Below are positions 31,144 to 42,810 of a stretch of DNA of 64,000 nt, piece after piece. The notes below the pieces were generated by a model, which was given only the letters and a program-made list of their open reading frames with translations, did not search any database and had not been told where the DNA came from. Both the position numbers and the translations under genes were made by a program. Each line of letters begins with the position of its first letter. The first letter of the stretch is position 1. Source of the DNA: Symsagittifera roscoffensis (lineage: Eukaryota > Xenacoelomorpha > Acoela > Convolutidae); contig NC_087062.1 in NCBI RefSeq assembly GCF_963678635.1, forward strand, positions 31,518,704 to 31,582,703, given 5' to 3'.

Positions 31144-33605
31144 ATGATTTCAGGCAGAATAGTTGAGACCAGGAGTCAAAAGTCTTCAGAAGAACAAAAA
31201 GCAATGCTAGAAGTAAAGGTCCATCCGGACCAGGCCATGGATGAGAACCGGGAAATACATGGACTGGAGGGGAGAGCAAACACAAGGCTGGCGAGTGAAT
31301 CTACTCCGGTAGAACAAGGCCAAGATTTTGCCACTTCCACCGAGACACTGGACCGAGAGGAGATGTCGCAACTGTCCGACATCTCTACTGAAATTGTGGC
31401 AACTAGAAGATCTCCCACAGACAACACCATGATGACAGACGTGAATGAGAAACAGGCAACGTCCTCCTTGTTTTCACACTTTCGGAAACATCTTTCCATT
31501 TACCATGGGAGCGGGTACAGGCGATGAAGGAGAATTCCAGGAGGAAGAAGAGGACGATGACGAGCAAGTTGACTAGGATCTCGAGTCAGCCTCAACAGTT
31601 CGACTCAGGAGAATGAAGCATACATCGACAAAAGGACTGGCACCATGGACCAATTTGGTGTAGTGAGGATAATAAGCAAAACCACAAACACATCAGGCCA
31701 GTCAGAACACATTGTGAGTATGACGAATTCGGAAATGCGAACTGGGGAGAGTAGAAACACAGGGCTAAGCAACGCACCGGCGAATCCAGAGATGGATAAG
31801 GAAAAGACGTCGAGGCAGAGAATCAAAGCCCGAATCTCGACCAGCACCAAACTACCTGGGATCGACAGGTTGACACCGCCACTTGTGACGCCACTAGTGG
31901 ACAACGGAGTATCAATTGAAGAAGCCTTGTCATAGTGGGCAGCATAGGAGAAAAGAATGAACAGATGTCCATAAAAATGTGTGAACTAGAAAGAGCAGTC
32001 CACGTAGAGAGAGAACGTCTGCGGGAAGAAATAAACCGCAATAGACAAGAAGTTGGTAGAAGCGAAAAACGCTTGAAGGAATAAACGGATGAACACTTGG
32101 CGAAGAACTTGTCGCGAATGACAAGAGAAGCGGAACAAAGAGAGTTATGATTGAGAGACGACATGGAGAAGTTGAGAATTCAACAAGAGAAGATTTTTGA
32201 GACTCTTGACACAAAGATAGATGCGATGATGGAGAAGCGAACTCAGGCAATCATGGATAGGCTGGACGGGCTACTAAGCAGCAGGAGTGGAACAAAAGAT
32301 GGGGAACCGAACTCGGGAGGACCCAGCAGGGAGTCGAGGGTGAACTTCAATGACCAACAAAGTAGGAGAAGGACATATGGATCCACTAGAGGTAGGGGCA
32401 GTTCAGCAGGCTATTCCACGGGGGATAATAGAACTTGGGGCCCAAACATCAGAGGAAGTTCAACTGGCAACAGACAGACCTCAAACGAACGACCGACGCA
32501 AGGCACACATGCGACTGGGAGAGGTGATTCCAGGAACATGGGTCATGCGAGCCCAGGGATAAGTCATGCGAGCCAAGGAAGAACCTATCCGAGTGAATCG
32601 GACGGAAGGGAAGTTCCAAGTACAGAACCCTTATCAGGGGGCAAGGATACTCAGGCGGTGCATTCAAGAGAGGCTACATCAAAGGCCACAGCCTTTGAAC
32701 CTCTGAACAGGCCTTTGGAGACATTGAGACACGAGGTTATCTAGAACCAATGAACGTAGTGAGAAGTCCAGAAGAGTTTTTAACAAACCAAGATGCTACA
32801 AAGACGAATTTGATGGCGGTATTGATACCTGGATAGAAGTAATAAAACTGCATTTCGAGGAAGAGGACTTGTCAGAAAGGCAGAATGCAGTGCGCTCACC
32901 AGTAACTTGGAAGGGACAGCCCTGAACTGCGTGATGGAAACAAAGCAATACCAGCGGGATACTGCTGAGAAAATCTTTGAAATCTTGTTAAATCGTTTTG
33001 GATCAGGGATGCAGGGACACCAAGCAATGATGCGCTTCGAGAAACGGAAGCAACGTGAAAATGAGACGATAGACAACTTTCTAGACGATTTGGAGATGCT
33101 GAGAAGGCGTAGCCAACAAGATGAGTCAAACCGAAGGATGAACCTGGCAGTAGCCTCAAATTTCATCGATGGTGTGAAGAATGATGAACTTCTAACAATG
33201 TTAGCAACACATTATACACCACTCTCGACCAATGTGCCAACACCAGAAGAGTTGGGACTCAAGTCAAAAGAATATCTTTTGCTGAAGCCTTCATCGAGAT
33301 CTGGATATTACAAGAACAATTATGGCAATTTTAACCACGGACCAGCAAACCAAGGGAACAACTGGTATAAACCAAGGGACGATATAGACAAGAGGCGCTC
33401 TTGCGCAAAATGCAGTTCGACGGACCATCATGTGTCAGCATGCATAACTTACAAACAGGGCATGAAAGCAATAGGTTTTAGCCTCGAGGATGAAGATGCG
33501 TCAGAAGTCAACCATGAAGACTTCATGAGAGGATTAATTGCAAAATTCGGCTCGAGGTGTTTCTTTTGCAACTTGGAAGGTCATTTTAAAACGGATTGTC
33601 CATAA
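31144..33605 (+). pseudogene. gag: Element B gag
   Basis: Broken pieces align with A's Gag: N terminus IVETRSQ (31144), coiled-coil piece MEKLRIQQEKIFETLDTKID (32163), then a clean frame from 32907 with FEILLNRFGSGMQGHQAMMRF and two complete zinc knuckles, CAKCSSTDHHVSAC and CFFCNLEGHFKTDC. Frameshifts lie near 31525, 31935 and 32745. The frame ends at TAA (33603-33605), where A reads Leu. Confidence 0.85.
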
Positions 33606-35147
33606 TTCTGGGATGCTGTAGCAGACATCAAGCATCCAAGGCATGGCGAAGCTTTATCGGTTATGAAAGCCAGCAAGGCTCGGCTGCTGAGTGAAGCGGA
33701 GGCGCGCAGAAAAGAAAAATTTCAAGAGCTGGCAACGAAGAAGATGCAGGCGGTAACGGAATAGACATGTGAATCGGAACCGGTGACTGCGGCGGATGAC
33801 TTCAAGATTGATTATAGGGCAGCCGCGAGGGATGCTCTAAATAGAGTCCAGTAGGAATTGGTAACGAAGGAGATCGAACAAAAGGTGAAACTCGAATTGG
33901 AAAATGAGAAATTACAGGAAAAACTGAACGCCTTCGAGGCATCAGAGGTCGAAGAAACGAAAGCCCCAAGTAGTTTGAGCATGAAACTAAATGAGATCTC
34001 CGGGCAGAGGTGCGGTATGGTTCCACAAGGAAGCAAAATACAATCAAAAATCTCGGTAGTGGGACACCAGGTTATCAGAAATCTGAGTGAACCATCAGAG
34101 TTCACACTGATGCATTTGGACACATATGCAGATTATCTGAGACAGGTGGAGCCACGCACTGAGTCGAGAGCTGTGCGAGCACTACCAACAACGGGTGGCC
34201 CTCCAATAAAGAAGCTTCACGGGCGCTACGTGGAAGTCTATGGAACGTATCAAGTGATGCTGAAGGTGGATGGAATTAGCATATACACTAGGACATATGT
34301 GACAACAGACAGTGACCAAATAGGACAGATCTATATGGTTGAAGAAGAACTCAAAGTCCGTAGGATAGGCCATGACGCCATGATGGAGCAAGACGCGGTT
34401 CACATTGGATACGAAGCAGATGTGACTGCACATCTGCACGAGCTTCTGGACACAGGAGCGGTAGTGAGCGTGATGCCGATAAAAACTTGGGAAAGAATGG
34501 GCTTCATGAGGGAAGATCTAATTCCGACGAATCTCCGACTGGCCGCGGCCAATCGAGGAGCAATTTACGTAGCAGGAAGAACACCAACAACGGTCCTCCA
34601 CATGGGAGGACGGGATCTTTGGATGAACTTTCTGGTAGTAGAGAATCTGGATGACTCCCACCAACTCATCTTGGGCAGAAATTTTGTCAGGAATTTTGAT
34701 GTGATGATTGACTTAAGCAACGGTCTAATAAGGATTAGAAACCCGGACCGGAAGTGTGTTAAGAAACCAATTAATAGAATAATAACAGATGAAAATAAGG
34801 TACCAATCTTTCTAGATAGAAAAGTAAAACTACAGCCGGGACAAGCGGTAGTAGCTATTTTTAGAATGAGAAATTTAAATTCGTTAAGTATTAGTAAACA
34901 GGTTTGTTTGGTGCCGAATCCAATTAGTCAAAGTTCAATGATTTTAGGCCGGAGCTTCTCGGTAACTCGAAACGGACTGTGCGTCAGTGTGTTTTTGAAC
35001 ACACTGGACACCACGGGTTCAATCCAGCGTGGAAAGAAACTTGGTTACGCTTTGCCGATGAGGACCGACTATAAAGAGACACAAAACTTGAAGAGATATA
35101 GTGTGAAAGAATGTCCTTATCATGCCAATAAATATCATATTTTATAA
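33606..35147 (+). pseudogene. Element B protease region
   Basis: It stays in the same frame as the upstream gag, through two further stops (TAG near 33764 and 33852), with no indel. From 33858 the frame is open to 35147 and includes LLDTGAVVSV (catalytic Asp at 34449) and LILGRNFVRNFDV. The substitution-only decay contrasts with the indels in other parts. Confidence 0.85.
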
Positions 35148-35186
35148 AGAATTAAGGAATTTAAATCTATTCATAAACAGGTTTCA

Positions 35187-36772
35187 ATGAAATCCGAAAC
35201 GGACGACGGTTTGTCGAGCTGCTCGATTTTTCCGGAACGCCCCTCGTCATATGAACTAGAATCCGACAAACCAGTTTTGCCAGAAATGGAACACTTAAGA
35301 GGGAAAATAGGCGAGGGAGATTTTGAAATATTGAGGGCGGTTTTAAATCGGAACGCGGATGTATTTTCAAAACATAAGGCGGATATCGGTTGCTGTAACT
35401 TCGTCGAACACAAAATCGAACTTGAGGAAGGCGCCGTTCCCCACAGGGAAGGCGCAAGACGAATGACGCCACATAAATCGGAAGCAGGCCGAGCGGAAAT
35501 AGAAATGTTGCGCGAATACGACATGATAAAACCCTCGAAATTGCCATTGGTTTGCGGGGTAGTAATGACGAAAAATAAAGGGGGCATCTTAGGTTTTGTT
35601 GCGACTTTCGCTACTTGAACGCGGTAACAATAAAAGATGCGTACCCGATACCGCGGATAGACGAGAGCCTCTCTGCCTCTCGCATGCGATGCCAAGTTCT
35701 TTACCACTTTAGCTTTCGGTTCTGCCTTCTGGAAGGTCCCTCTGCGGAAGAAGGATAATGAAAAGACCGGATTCGCATGCGAGTTGGGGTTGTACCATTG
35801 CAAGAAGATGCCCTTCGGCTTGTGCAACGCAACGGCCACTTTTCAACGACTGATGGCTCAGGCTTTGACCAGAGTGACGAAGAAGTACGGGAATCTTGTG
35901 ATGTGTTACGTGGATGACGTGGTCATAGCAACACCAACCCTGGAAGACCACATTGATTGCCTCGATGAGGTCTTTGACTGCATGAAGAGAGCACGCTTAA
36001 AATACAAACCTTCGAAATGCGAGATCCTGAAGGATTCGATCAAGTATCTAGGAAGAATGGTCGACAGGCATGGTGTGAGGCCGGACCCGGACGCAGTAGA
36101 GAATGTGCTGACATGGAATGCTCCCAGAACTGACACACAGCTCATGAGCTTTCTAGGGTTTGCCAATTATTACCGTGAGTTCATAAAAGGATATGCAGAC
36201 AAGGTGTATCCCATGCATAGGCTGATGCGCAACAAAGGAAAGAAGTTCGATTGGAGCGATGAAGCTCAAACTGCCTTCAAGAACAATGAAGCTCAAACTG
36301 CCTTCGCAAGCGGGAACTGTGCGAAGCGCCAGTGCTAGGCAGGCCTACTGAAAAGGGAATGTATATTCTTGACACAGACGCTTCAGTAGTAGCCATCTCG
36401 GGAATACTGCATCAGGAGCAGGAATGGAATGGAACCGTTCTCCGTCCCATTGCATATGGCAGTAAGGTGTCAAGTGACACTAAGATGAAATATGGTGCAC
36501 CAAAAGCAGAAATGTTTGCCGTGGTCACATTTGTGGAAGAGTACCGCGCATACTTGGGGAGCGCTCCCTTTAAGTTACGCGTGGACAACAGAGCGTTATC
36601 ATGGGTGAAGACATACTCGATGGATCAGAGTTATTTTGGTAGATGGATTGTGAGATTAGATGACTACCACATGATAATTGAGCACAGAATGCGTGACAAA
36701 CACCAGAATGCTGACAGCCTCAGCAAAAAAACCGAGTTCTATGAAAGAGTTCTTATGAAGCGCTTCCCTTGA
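35187..36772 (+). pseudogene. Element B reverse transcriptase and RNase H
   Basis: Pieces in different frames: finger region to 35618 (EGARRMTPHKSEAG), palm from 35784 with CYVDDVVIATPT (YVDD 35908-35919), RNase H from 36332 (DTDASVVAISG, VDNRALSW, NADSLSKK). Frameshifts occur near 35600-35780 and at an 18-bp direct duplication (GAAGCTCAAACTGCCTTC, 36259-36306). Confidence 0.88.
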
Positions 36773-37804
36773 CGAGATGGTTGGATAAGTCTGGACATCC
36801 AATCCCAGGACATCTGAGTTACCTGTAGAGAAAGCAGTAGAGATAAAGAATCTATCCAAGAAGGACCCGGCGCCCTTGGGCCTGTTGCTGCGCTCGAACC
36901 TGGTCCAGCAGGAACTCTCTCGCATGAGCATTAAAAGCCTCGCATTATTGGATAAAACGGTGCAGGTCACACCGCAAGTGATGCAGATGCTGGTAAGACT
37001 CTTTCACCTGGTATGAGGTAGCGATCACTATCAGGGTCTTGATATACCTCCCTGTCCAGATCCCTTGCTCGAGTCTCCACTAGCAGTGTGTGGATCGCTA
37101 GCGCTGACAGTTCCAATCCTGAGTTCGAGTTCCTGTCTGAGTAGATATCGATTCCTGAGTTCCGGGAGTTGTCATCCACTGGAGAGTCTGCGACAGAGCA
37201 CGTCCCCTCCTCTGGATCAGTTCTGTGCCTTCTTCGCATCCATCTGAACTCCCCGGACAAAACCTTATTCTCCAGGTCCTGTTTCTCATCAGGAATTTTT
37301 TCATCTACATCAGACTACCCGGACAAACTTCCTTGTCCCGGGTGTTGATCTTGAACTCGCTGGCTCTTCTCACTGTTCGTCTCCCCGGACAAACAATCTT
37401 GCCCCAGGTTTCGTTCAACCCCCTCACCTTCCTTATCCTGGTCCTCAAAGGTAACGGTTTTATTTTGCGTATCATTCCCTTGTTCTTTCCGACTGTATGA
37501 AGTACTGGTTGAAACCTCGTGGGGTATTGAGGGTACTAATTGCTGAACTATTGTCCTAAAATCCCTCTCGTTTTTTTTGCGTTGTTGTCTTGACGGCATG
37601 GTCTTCACCTTCTCACTGACTGTCAGTGACGCCATAGCTGCTGCCCACTCGTGGCCATCTCTGATCACTTCTCTCTCTAACAATCCTTGATAACGCAGCG
37701 GATGATCTGGAAACAATAGCGGTATCGAAACGTTCGATAAGTCTGTTGCCACAAAAGAGGTAGTCAGAACTGACCTTCATTCGTTCGAACAGGAAACACA
37801 GCCC
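36773..37804 (+). pseudogene. Element B Pol spacer, with an internal inversion
   Basis: The forward homologue of LTRWLDKSG runs to about 36990. From ~36993 to ~37740 the similarity to A's spacer is on the minus strand (FRTIVQQLVPSIPHE against VVQSLVEKIPFE; LSGE repeats), and it returns to plus from ~37745. The inverted block is ~750 bp. AGACT and AGTCT lie near its two ends. It carries three copies of the CCGGGGAG motif. Confidence 0.75.
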
Positions 37805-39145
37805 TTGGAAAAGATTTGGCGCGTTACGATGGAAGAAGACACGCATCAGCCCAATGAGTTGAATAGTCAAATGAGGGTCATGAAGACGTACTTGAAGGCG
37901 AGATACAGTCTCTCGGACCTACTAAGAGCGCATAGAATTGACCGTATGACAAGCAACTTGAAAAGGTGGATCGAAAATGGTGCTCCGGACAAAGGAGACC
38001 TAGAGGAAGACAGTTACCGTATTCTGAGACAGTACTTTATGCAGTAGGAGGGAAGGTTATATCTGAACATGGACGGGATCGTGGCTTGCAAGAGAAGAGA
38101 AGAAGACAATGTCCTGTACAAATATAACGTGATAGTGTTGCCGCAACTCTATCAGACAGAACTTATATTCAGGTCGCATGATCAGATGGGCCATCAGGGA
38201 ATCGACAAAGTATATCAGAGGATCCTGAAGCCCTTTGAGTGGCCTGGAAAGAAAAAGGCATGCGAGAAGTGGGTAACAGCATATCTGTCATGCCAACAGG
38301 TCACGGATCCAAGGAAATTGCGATTTCCCTTACAATTGATCGAGTCGTCTGAATTCTACGAGGTGGTGCAGATTGATCACCCAAAGATATGCATGACAGA
38401 CAGTGGTTATAATCAAGTCTTGGTCATAATAGATCACTTCACGAATTATGCAGAAGCCGTGCCCTGCATAACTGCCTCAGCGGAAGAGACATGCGATCAC
38501 CTGATCAATACGTGGATAGCGAGACATGGTTGTCCGATGACATTTCAATCGGATAATGGAACAGCTTTTGTGGGGGAACTCACGAAAGAACTTATGAGAC
38601 ACTCACAAGTTAATAAAGCTCACTCCACGACATACCATCCCCAGACGAATGGCTTAGTGGAAAGGCAGAATCGAACGTTAGTATCGATGCTGAGGGTATA
38701 TTGTTCCAGGTACATGACCGATTGGGACAGATACTTTCCACAAGTGATGGGAGCTTATAACAGCACGCAAGGTTCCACCACCAGAGTTAATCCACACATG
38801 ATTCGAACTGGTCACGAGAAATCTTTGCCCCTGACTTTCTTCTACCCAGGGTATGAGGGTAAGAAAACGTCACCACAAGTCTATGTAAGGGATGTAATTA
38901 GACATCAACAGGAGTTAAACGACTTATGTAGACGAAATACTCAGCAGGCACAGGCAAGGCAGAAGAAAAGATTCGACAAGAAAGCAGCTGGTGCAAAACC
39001 TTATTCGGTAAGAGACTCCGTATGGGTATTTCAGAATGTCATACTAACGAAAGGAACAAAAAAGCTCATAAAAAAGTGGAGGGGACCATTCATGATTACA
39101 GAAGTGCACCAGGAGGGACGCTTTTATGGACTGAGTACTGGCTGA
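37805..39145 (+). pseudogene. Element B integrase
   Basis: One frame with a TAG at ~38045 and TGA at 39143-39145. The zinc finger has SHDQMGHQG, but the first Cys of the CX2C pair is Tyr (YLSC). Core residues are kept: VVQIDHPK, FQSDNGTAF, PQTNGLVERQN. The GPF module (KKWRGPFMITEVH) precedes the TGA. Confidence 0.88.
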
Positions 39146-40309
39146 GCCGCTCATTACGAAAATATTAGGCCACACAACCCATCGACAGAAGACTGGTGTA
39201 CACCTGCAAACATGGAAGAGGGGGATTATCTGATGATGAACCCTGCCTGTGAGGTAAACGATAAGGGCACCAGGGAAAAGAATGATGGGAATGAAGTCGT
39301 AGAGGAAGGAACAAGTCAGCCAGTGGACCTGGATCCAAACGAGGTGATTGAAGCGGATGAAGAAACCTTAACCTACGCAGAGGAGGACTGGCAAGACCCC
39401 GAACAAAGGGAGGTTCCCAAGAATTTGGAACCAGATCTTCCATTCAAGATACAGACTCGACAGAATGACAGTACAAGATCCAAAAAATATATAACCCTTA
39501 CGGCGACGACTTTGTAGTGGACAGGATAGATCTAAAGAAGATAGTGGAAGAAGTGGTGGGTCTCGAAGAAATAACTGTGTCCCAGGGCCTTGACATAGCC
39601 GATGATCACGACGAGGAGTGGATCGATGACCGGTCGAAACCCGAGGTAGAATTCGACGACGAACAACATATCCCGTATGCAATCGACGGGGACGTCGATG
39701 AATAATTTTGTCCGGGGAGTGGGGGTAAGACTTACCCACACCGAAATTTTTTAATAAAAAAATGAATAGCAAGAGAGACAGGTTATCTAGAAGAAGAAAC
39801 AGACGAGGACCTTAAGAAACCGGACATAGGGAGGGTAGTTGAGTCATATTTTAACTTACCAAATGAATATTCAAGTAGCATAATACTAACAGATAGCGAT
39901 TTCATAGAACATGTGAAAAAATAGAACATGTGTGATAGCAATCACAGCAGACATGAGTTTTCAGACAGCGTTAGCAGCAGATTTTAAGAGAGAATATAAA
40001 AACATAGAATTCTTTTAGAAGCAAAGACCAGGAATAGGGGGCGTAGCAGCCTTGCCTCCGGCGGCGTCACAAATACCGGGAAAGTACTTATGCTTCTTGG
40101 TTACGAGGGCGACGGAGAAGCGGCACGTGGATCCGGAAAACCTAGTCTTGTCCTTGACGAGATTGAGGGACTTCCTTGTGGAAAGGGAAGTGAAAGAGCT
40201 TTCGCTTCCAAAGTTCTATCCGAACAGAGGACGACTGTATCCACGGGAGCTGTATGCACTGATACACGTAATCTTCTCTGATACCAAGGATACAAGTATA
40301 CTTACATAA
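39146..40309 (+). pseudogene. Element B Pol tail and macro-like region
   Basis: After the TGA the frame continues to 39517, shifts by one near 39490 (YNPYGDDFVVDRID), and stops. The macro-like part resumes at 40052-40309 (GKYLCFLVTR, LVLSLTRLRDFL, LSLPKFYPNRGRL, ALIHVIFSDT). The PNRG(R/K)L replacement of the canonical macro loop is shared with A and C. Confidence 0.75.
39687..39746 (+). promoter_or_regulatory. Highly conserved 60-nt block (element B copy)
   Basis: About three to five differences from A and C over 60 nt although B's reading frame is broken on both sides. Contains TTTGTCCGGGGAG (39707-39719) and the perfect palindrome GGGTAAGACTTACCC (39724-39738). Confidence 0.6.
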
Positions 40310-40719
40310 GAAATATTACTTAAGTATAGGTTGAGGTTAGGTGGCATACAGGGGGGCGTCATACTAAATGTGTGTTGTGTGTGATTCGTGTGTTGTTTTA
40401 TGTTATGTGTTATGTTATTAAGACTCTGAGTAAGAAGGAGTTAGTGACCATGAACAACTGATGACGATCTTACGAATAGATCCAAATTTTGGACTGTCCA
40501 ATCTTAGGTCGAATTCCAAAATAATAGAAACTGATTGATTTTAATAAATTTTAGGATCAAAACCTTTTAGATGACTGTTTTAAATCAATTTTAATAAGAA
40601 ATTAGTGTAAAACTGACAAGTGTGATATTCGTGACCTCTTTTCTAGATCCTGATTGATTGTTTAATTACTCAATTGAGTTCAAATCATTGAATCAATAAC
40701 AGAATCAAACCTGAAAGAG
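40310..40719 (+). other. Noncoding interval between ORF1 and ORF2 in element B
   Basis: 410 bp, AT-rich and GT-rich, with no coding signal. Ends with a splice-acceptor-like ACCTCTTTTCTAG (AG 40645-40646) before the ORF2 start at 40720. Confidence 0.5.
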
Positions 40720-42206
40720 AATGGATAATTTCAACTTGGACGAACTGATGGACCTGGCTGAGGCATATGTAGGACCGATGATAGATGCGATCTATCGGAG
40801 GCGAATGAATCGAGACTTCGCTCTGGAGGACCGCCTTGTTGCTGACCGCCTTGATGTTGCTGACTGCCTTGATAAACATCTTAGGGCATGATAACCGTGG
40901 AGACCGCCCCACGGAAGTCTTATTGATGGCAGCATATGGAGAAAGGGGAGTACTAGACCGCCCGAACATGAGAGTGATGAGGTGGATAAACGGGGCTCTC
41001 TCAGGGAGTGACTTGGCGAATGATCCTGGATTGGGAAGTTCGAGGACCTACCAGCCAGGTGAGATGCCTTTGCCCACCAAGCCTAAGCCTGGACTTAGGA
41101 GGATGCATCAGGAAACGAACACCGAGGCTGCTTCGTCTAGTTCACAACCGAGAGAAGCTGTGCCACCAAAGAGGGCGAGACTAGAAGAGGAGGTTCAAAC
41201 GAACGAGACCATGCAAGATCTCAATGGGACGACAGAATAACTAGAGAACACTAGAAGGGAGCTGGACGAGATGACCAAGACCATGCTCAGTATAGAAGAA
41301 GATAGGGACATGTGGGAGAAATTGTTTGAAGACTGCAACAAGAAGCATGGTGAAGAACTAGAGCTCTTGAGGCGAGAATACAAGCAGCGATCGGAGCGTC
41401 GGTCGTTAACGACAGCCGGAGAAAAAGTGATACCTAGAAGGGATATTCCTCGTGGGCAGTCCCCGATGGAACTCTTGACGCCTCGAGAAATGACTCAGAC
41501 TACAGAAACGCGACTCCCGGCTACAGCTGGTCGAGTGACAATCCCGGATCCGAGTGACACCTTAGGTGACCCAGTCGTGGAGCAAACGGTGAGGAAGCTG
41601 ATAGAGACAGCAGGAGAGTTGGTTGCCAATAGGAATGCGCCAGGTTCCGGGTTGACTGCACCCTATGGAACAATCGATGACACGAACAGAGGACAACTCT
41701 CCCACGACGTGATGACCAGAGAGAGAGAGAGAATCAACAATGTAACATCAACATCAGCTCTAGGGTCTCAGACAAAAAGATACGAGAGATGCCGGCGAAG
41801 AAAGTATCCCGAGTAATTGACGTGCAAAAGAACAACCAGTTGAAGTATAGCTTCAAGGGAGTTCCGGATACGGAATTGGAGCCCAGCAGTAAATATGCAG
41901 CAACCGCCACTTGGGACATCACATCTGATACTGGGGGACAGCTTGGTCAGAGTGCTCCAAAATTTGAGGACTTCCTGGATCACTACGGTGATGGAGTTTA
42001 GAGGCGCAACGATAGCCCAGTTATTTTGGATGGTGGAGCTGATGAACCCAGGGAGAATCTCTATCGTAATGATCCTAGTAGGAACGAATAACATATCGAG
42101 AAGCTCAGATGAGGAAGAGGCACTAAGGGAGTCATTGATGGTGTGCCTATTTACTACTCTCTGGCAGAGATTCAACTGCGCAGTACTGAACGCACTGTAC
42201 CAATGA
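40720..42206 (+). pseudogene. Element B ORF2a with SGNH hydrolase
   Basis: The ATG at 40720 (MDNFNLDELMDLAEAY) is followed by frameshifted pieces: ANDPGLGSS...GEMPLPTKP matching A/C, a nuclear-localisation-like PPKRARLEEE (~41165), coiled coil (41271 on), and the hydrolase HLILGDSLVRV, FRGAT, LVGTNNIS. Unlike A and C, the frame does not stop after the GTN block but runs on through the next helix and strand to AVLNAL before an indel near 42185. Confidence 0.8.
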
Positions 42207-42526
42207 GCACGAAGATGTTGACAGCAACAGGGAGAAGACACAATGAAGGAGCAATCAGGTGGAACAACATCCTAAGGAATCTTGCGAGTCGGAATGCTGG
42301 ACGGATGATCCTTATGGATATTGAGCACGAGCTGAGAGCTATGGATCAGGCCAGACTGACTACTGACTGCATTCACTTTGATAGCATCGAAGGACAAGCC
42401 TGGTTGAACAGAGTCTTCCAAGAGCGATTAGATGAAATGGAAGTAGAACTCTTTGACACAAGAGTGCTCAAGAGGAAGAAACATCGAATAAACCGGCAAT
42501 TTCATCCTTTGTGCGTTCTAACTTAG
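42143..42526 (+). pseudogene. Element B SGNH hydrolase second half
   Basis: Contains VPMSTKML, NNILRNLASR and the His block TDCIHFDSIEGQAWLN, matching the start of ORF2b in A/C. It is shifted relative to the upstream piece by an indel in CTGTACCAATG. Confidence 0.75.
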
Positions 42527-42810
42527 ATACAGGTTTGGGAATGGTCCCAGCTGTGACTACCTATAGGCCGCAAAGCTCTAGCGAGCCAGGGCAAAGAACG
42601 GACGTACAAGATTGATTGGGGGAAGCGCCCTTGAGAAGAACTATAAATCCTAGACGAAGATTAGGGCCTGTCAACCCGACAGCGGAAACGACCAGCACCT
42701 CTAGATCGGATACGAGATCAGAGACGACGAGCACCAGTCGAGAGGAGCGACGCCCAAACAGTAGCTCTTTGATGTGGTAGAGGCCCATACCTTCTCCCTG
42801 GCACATATAC

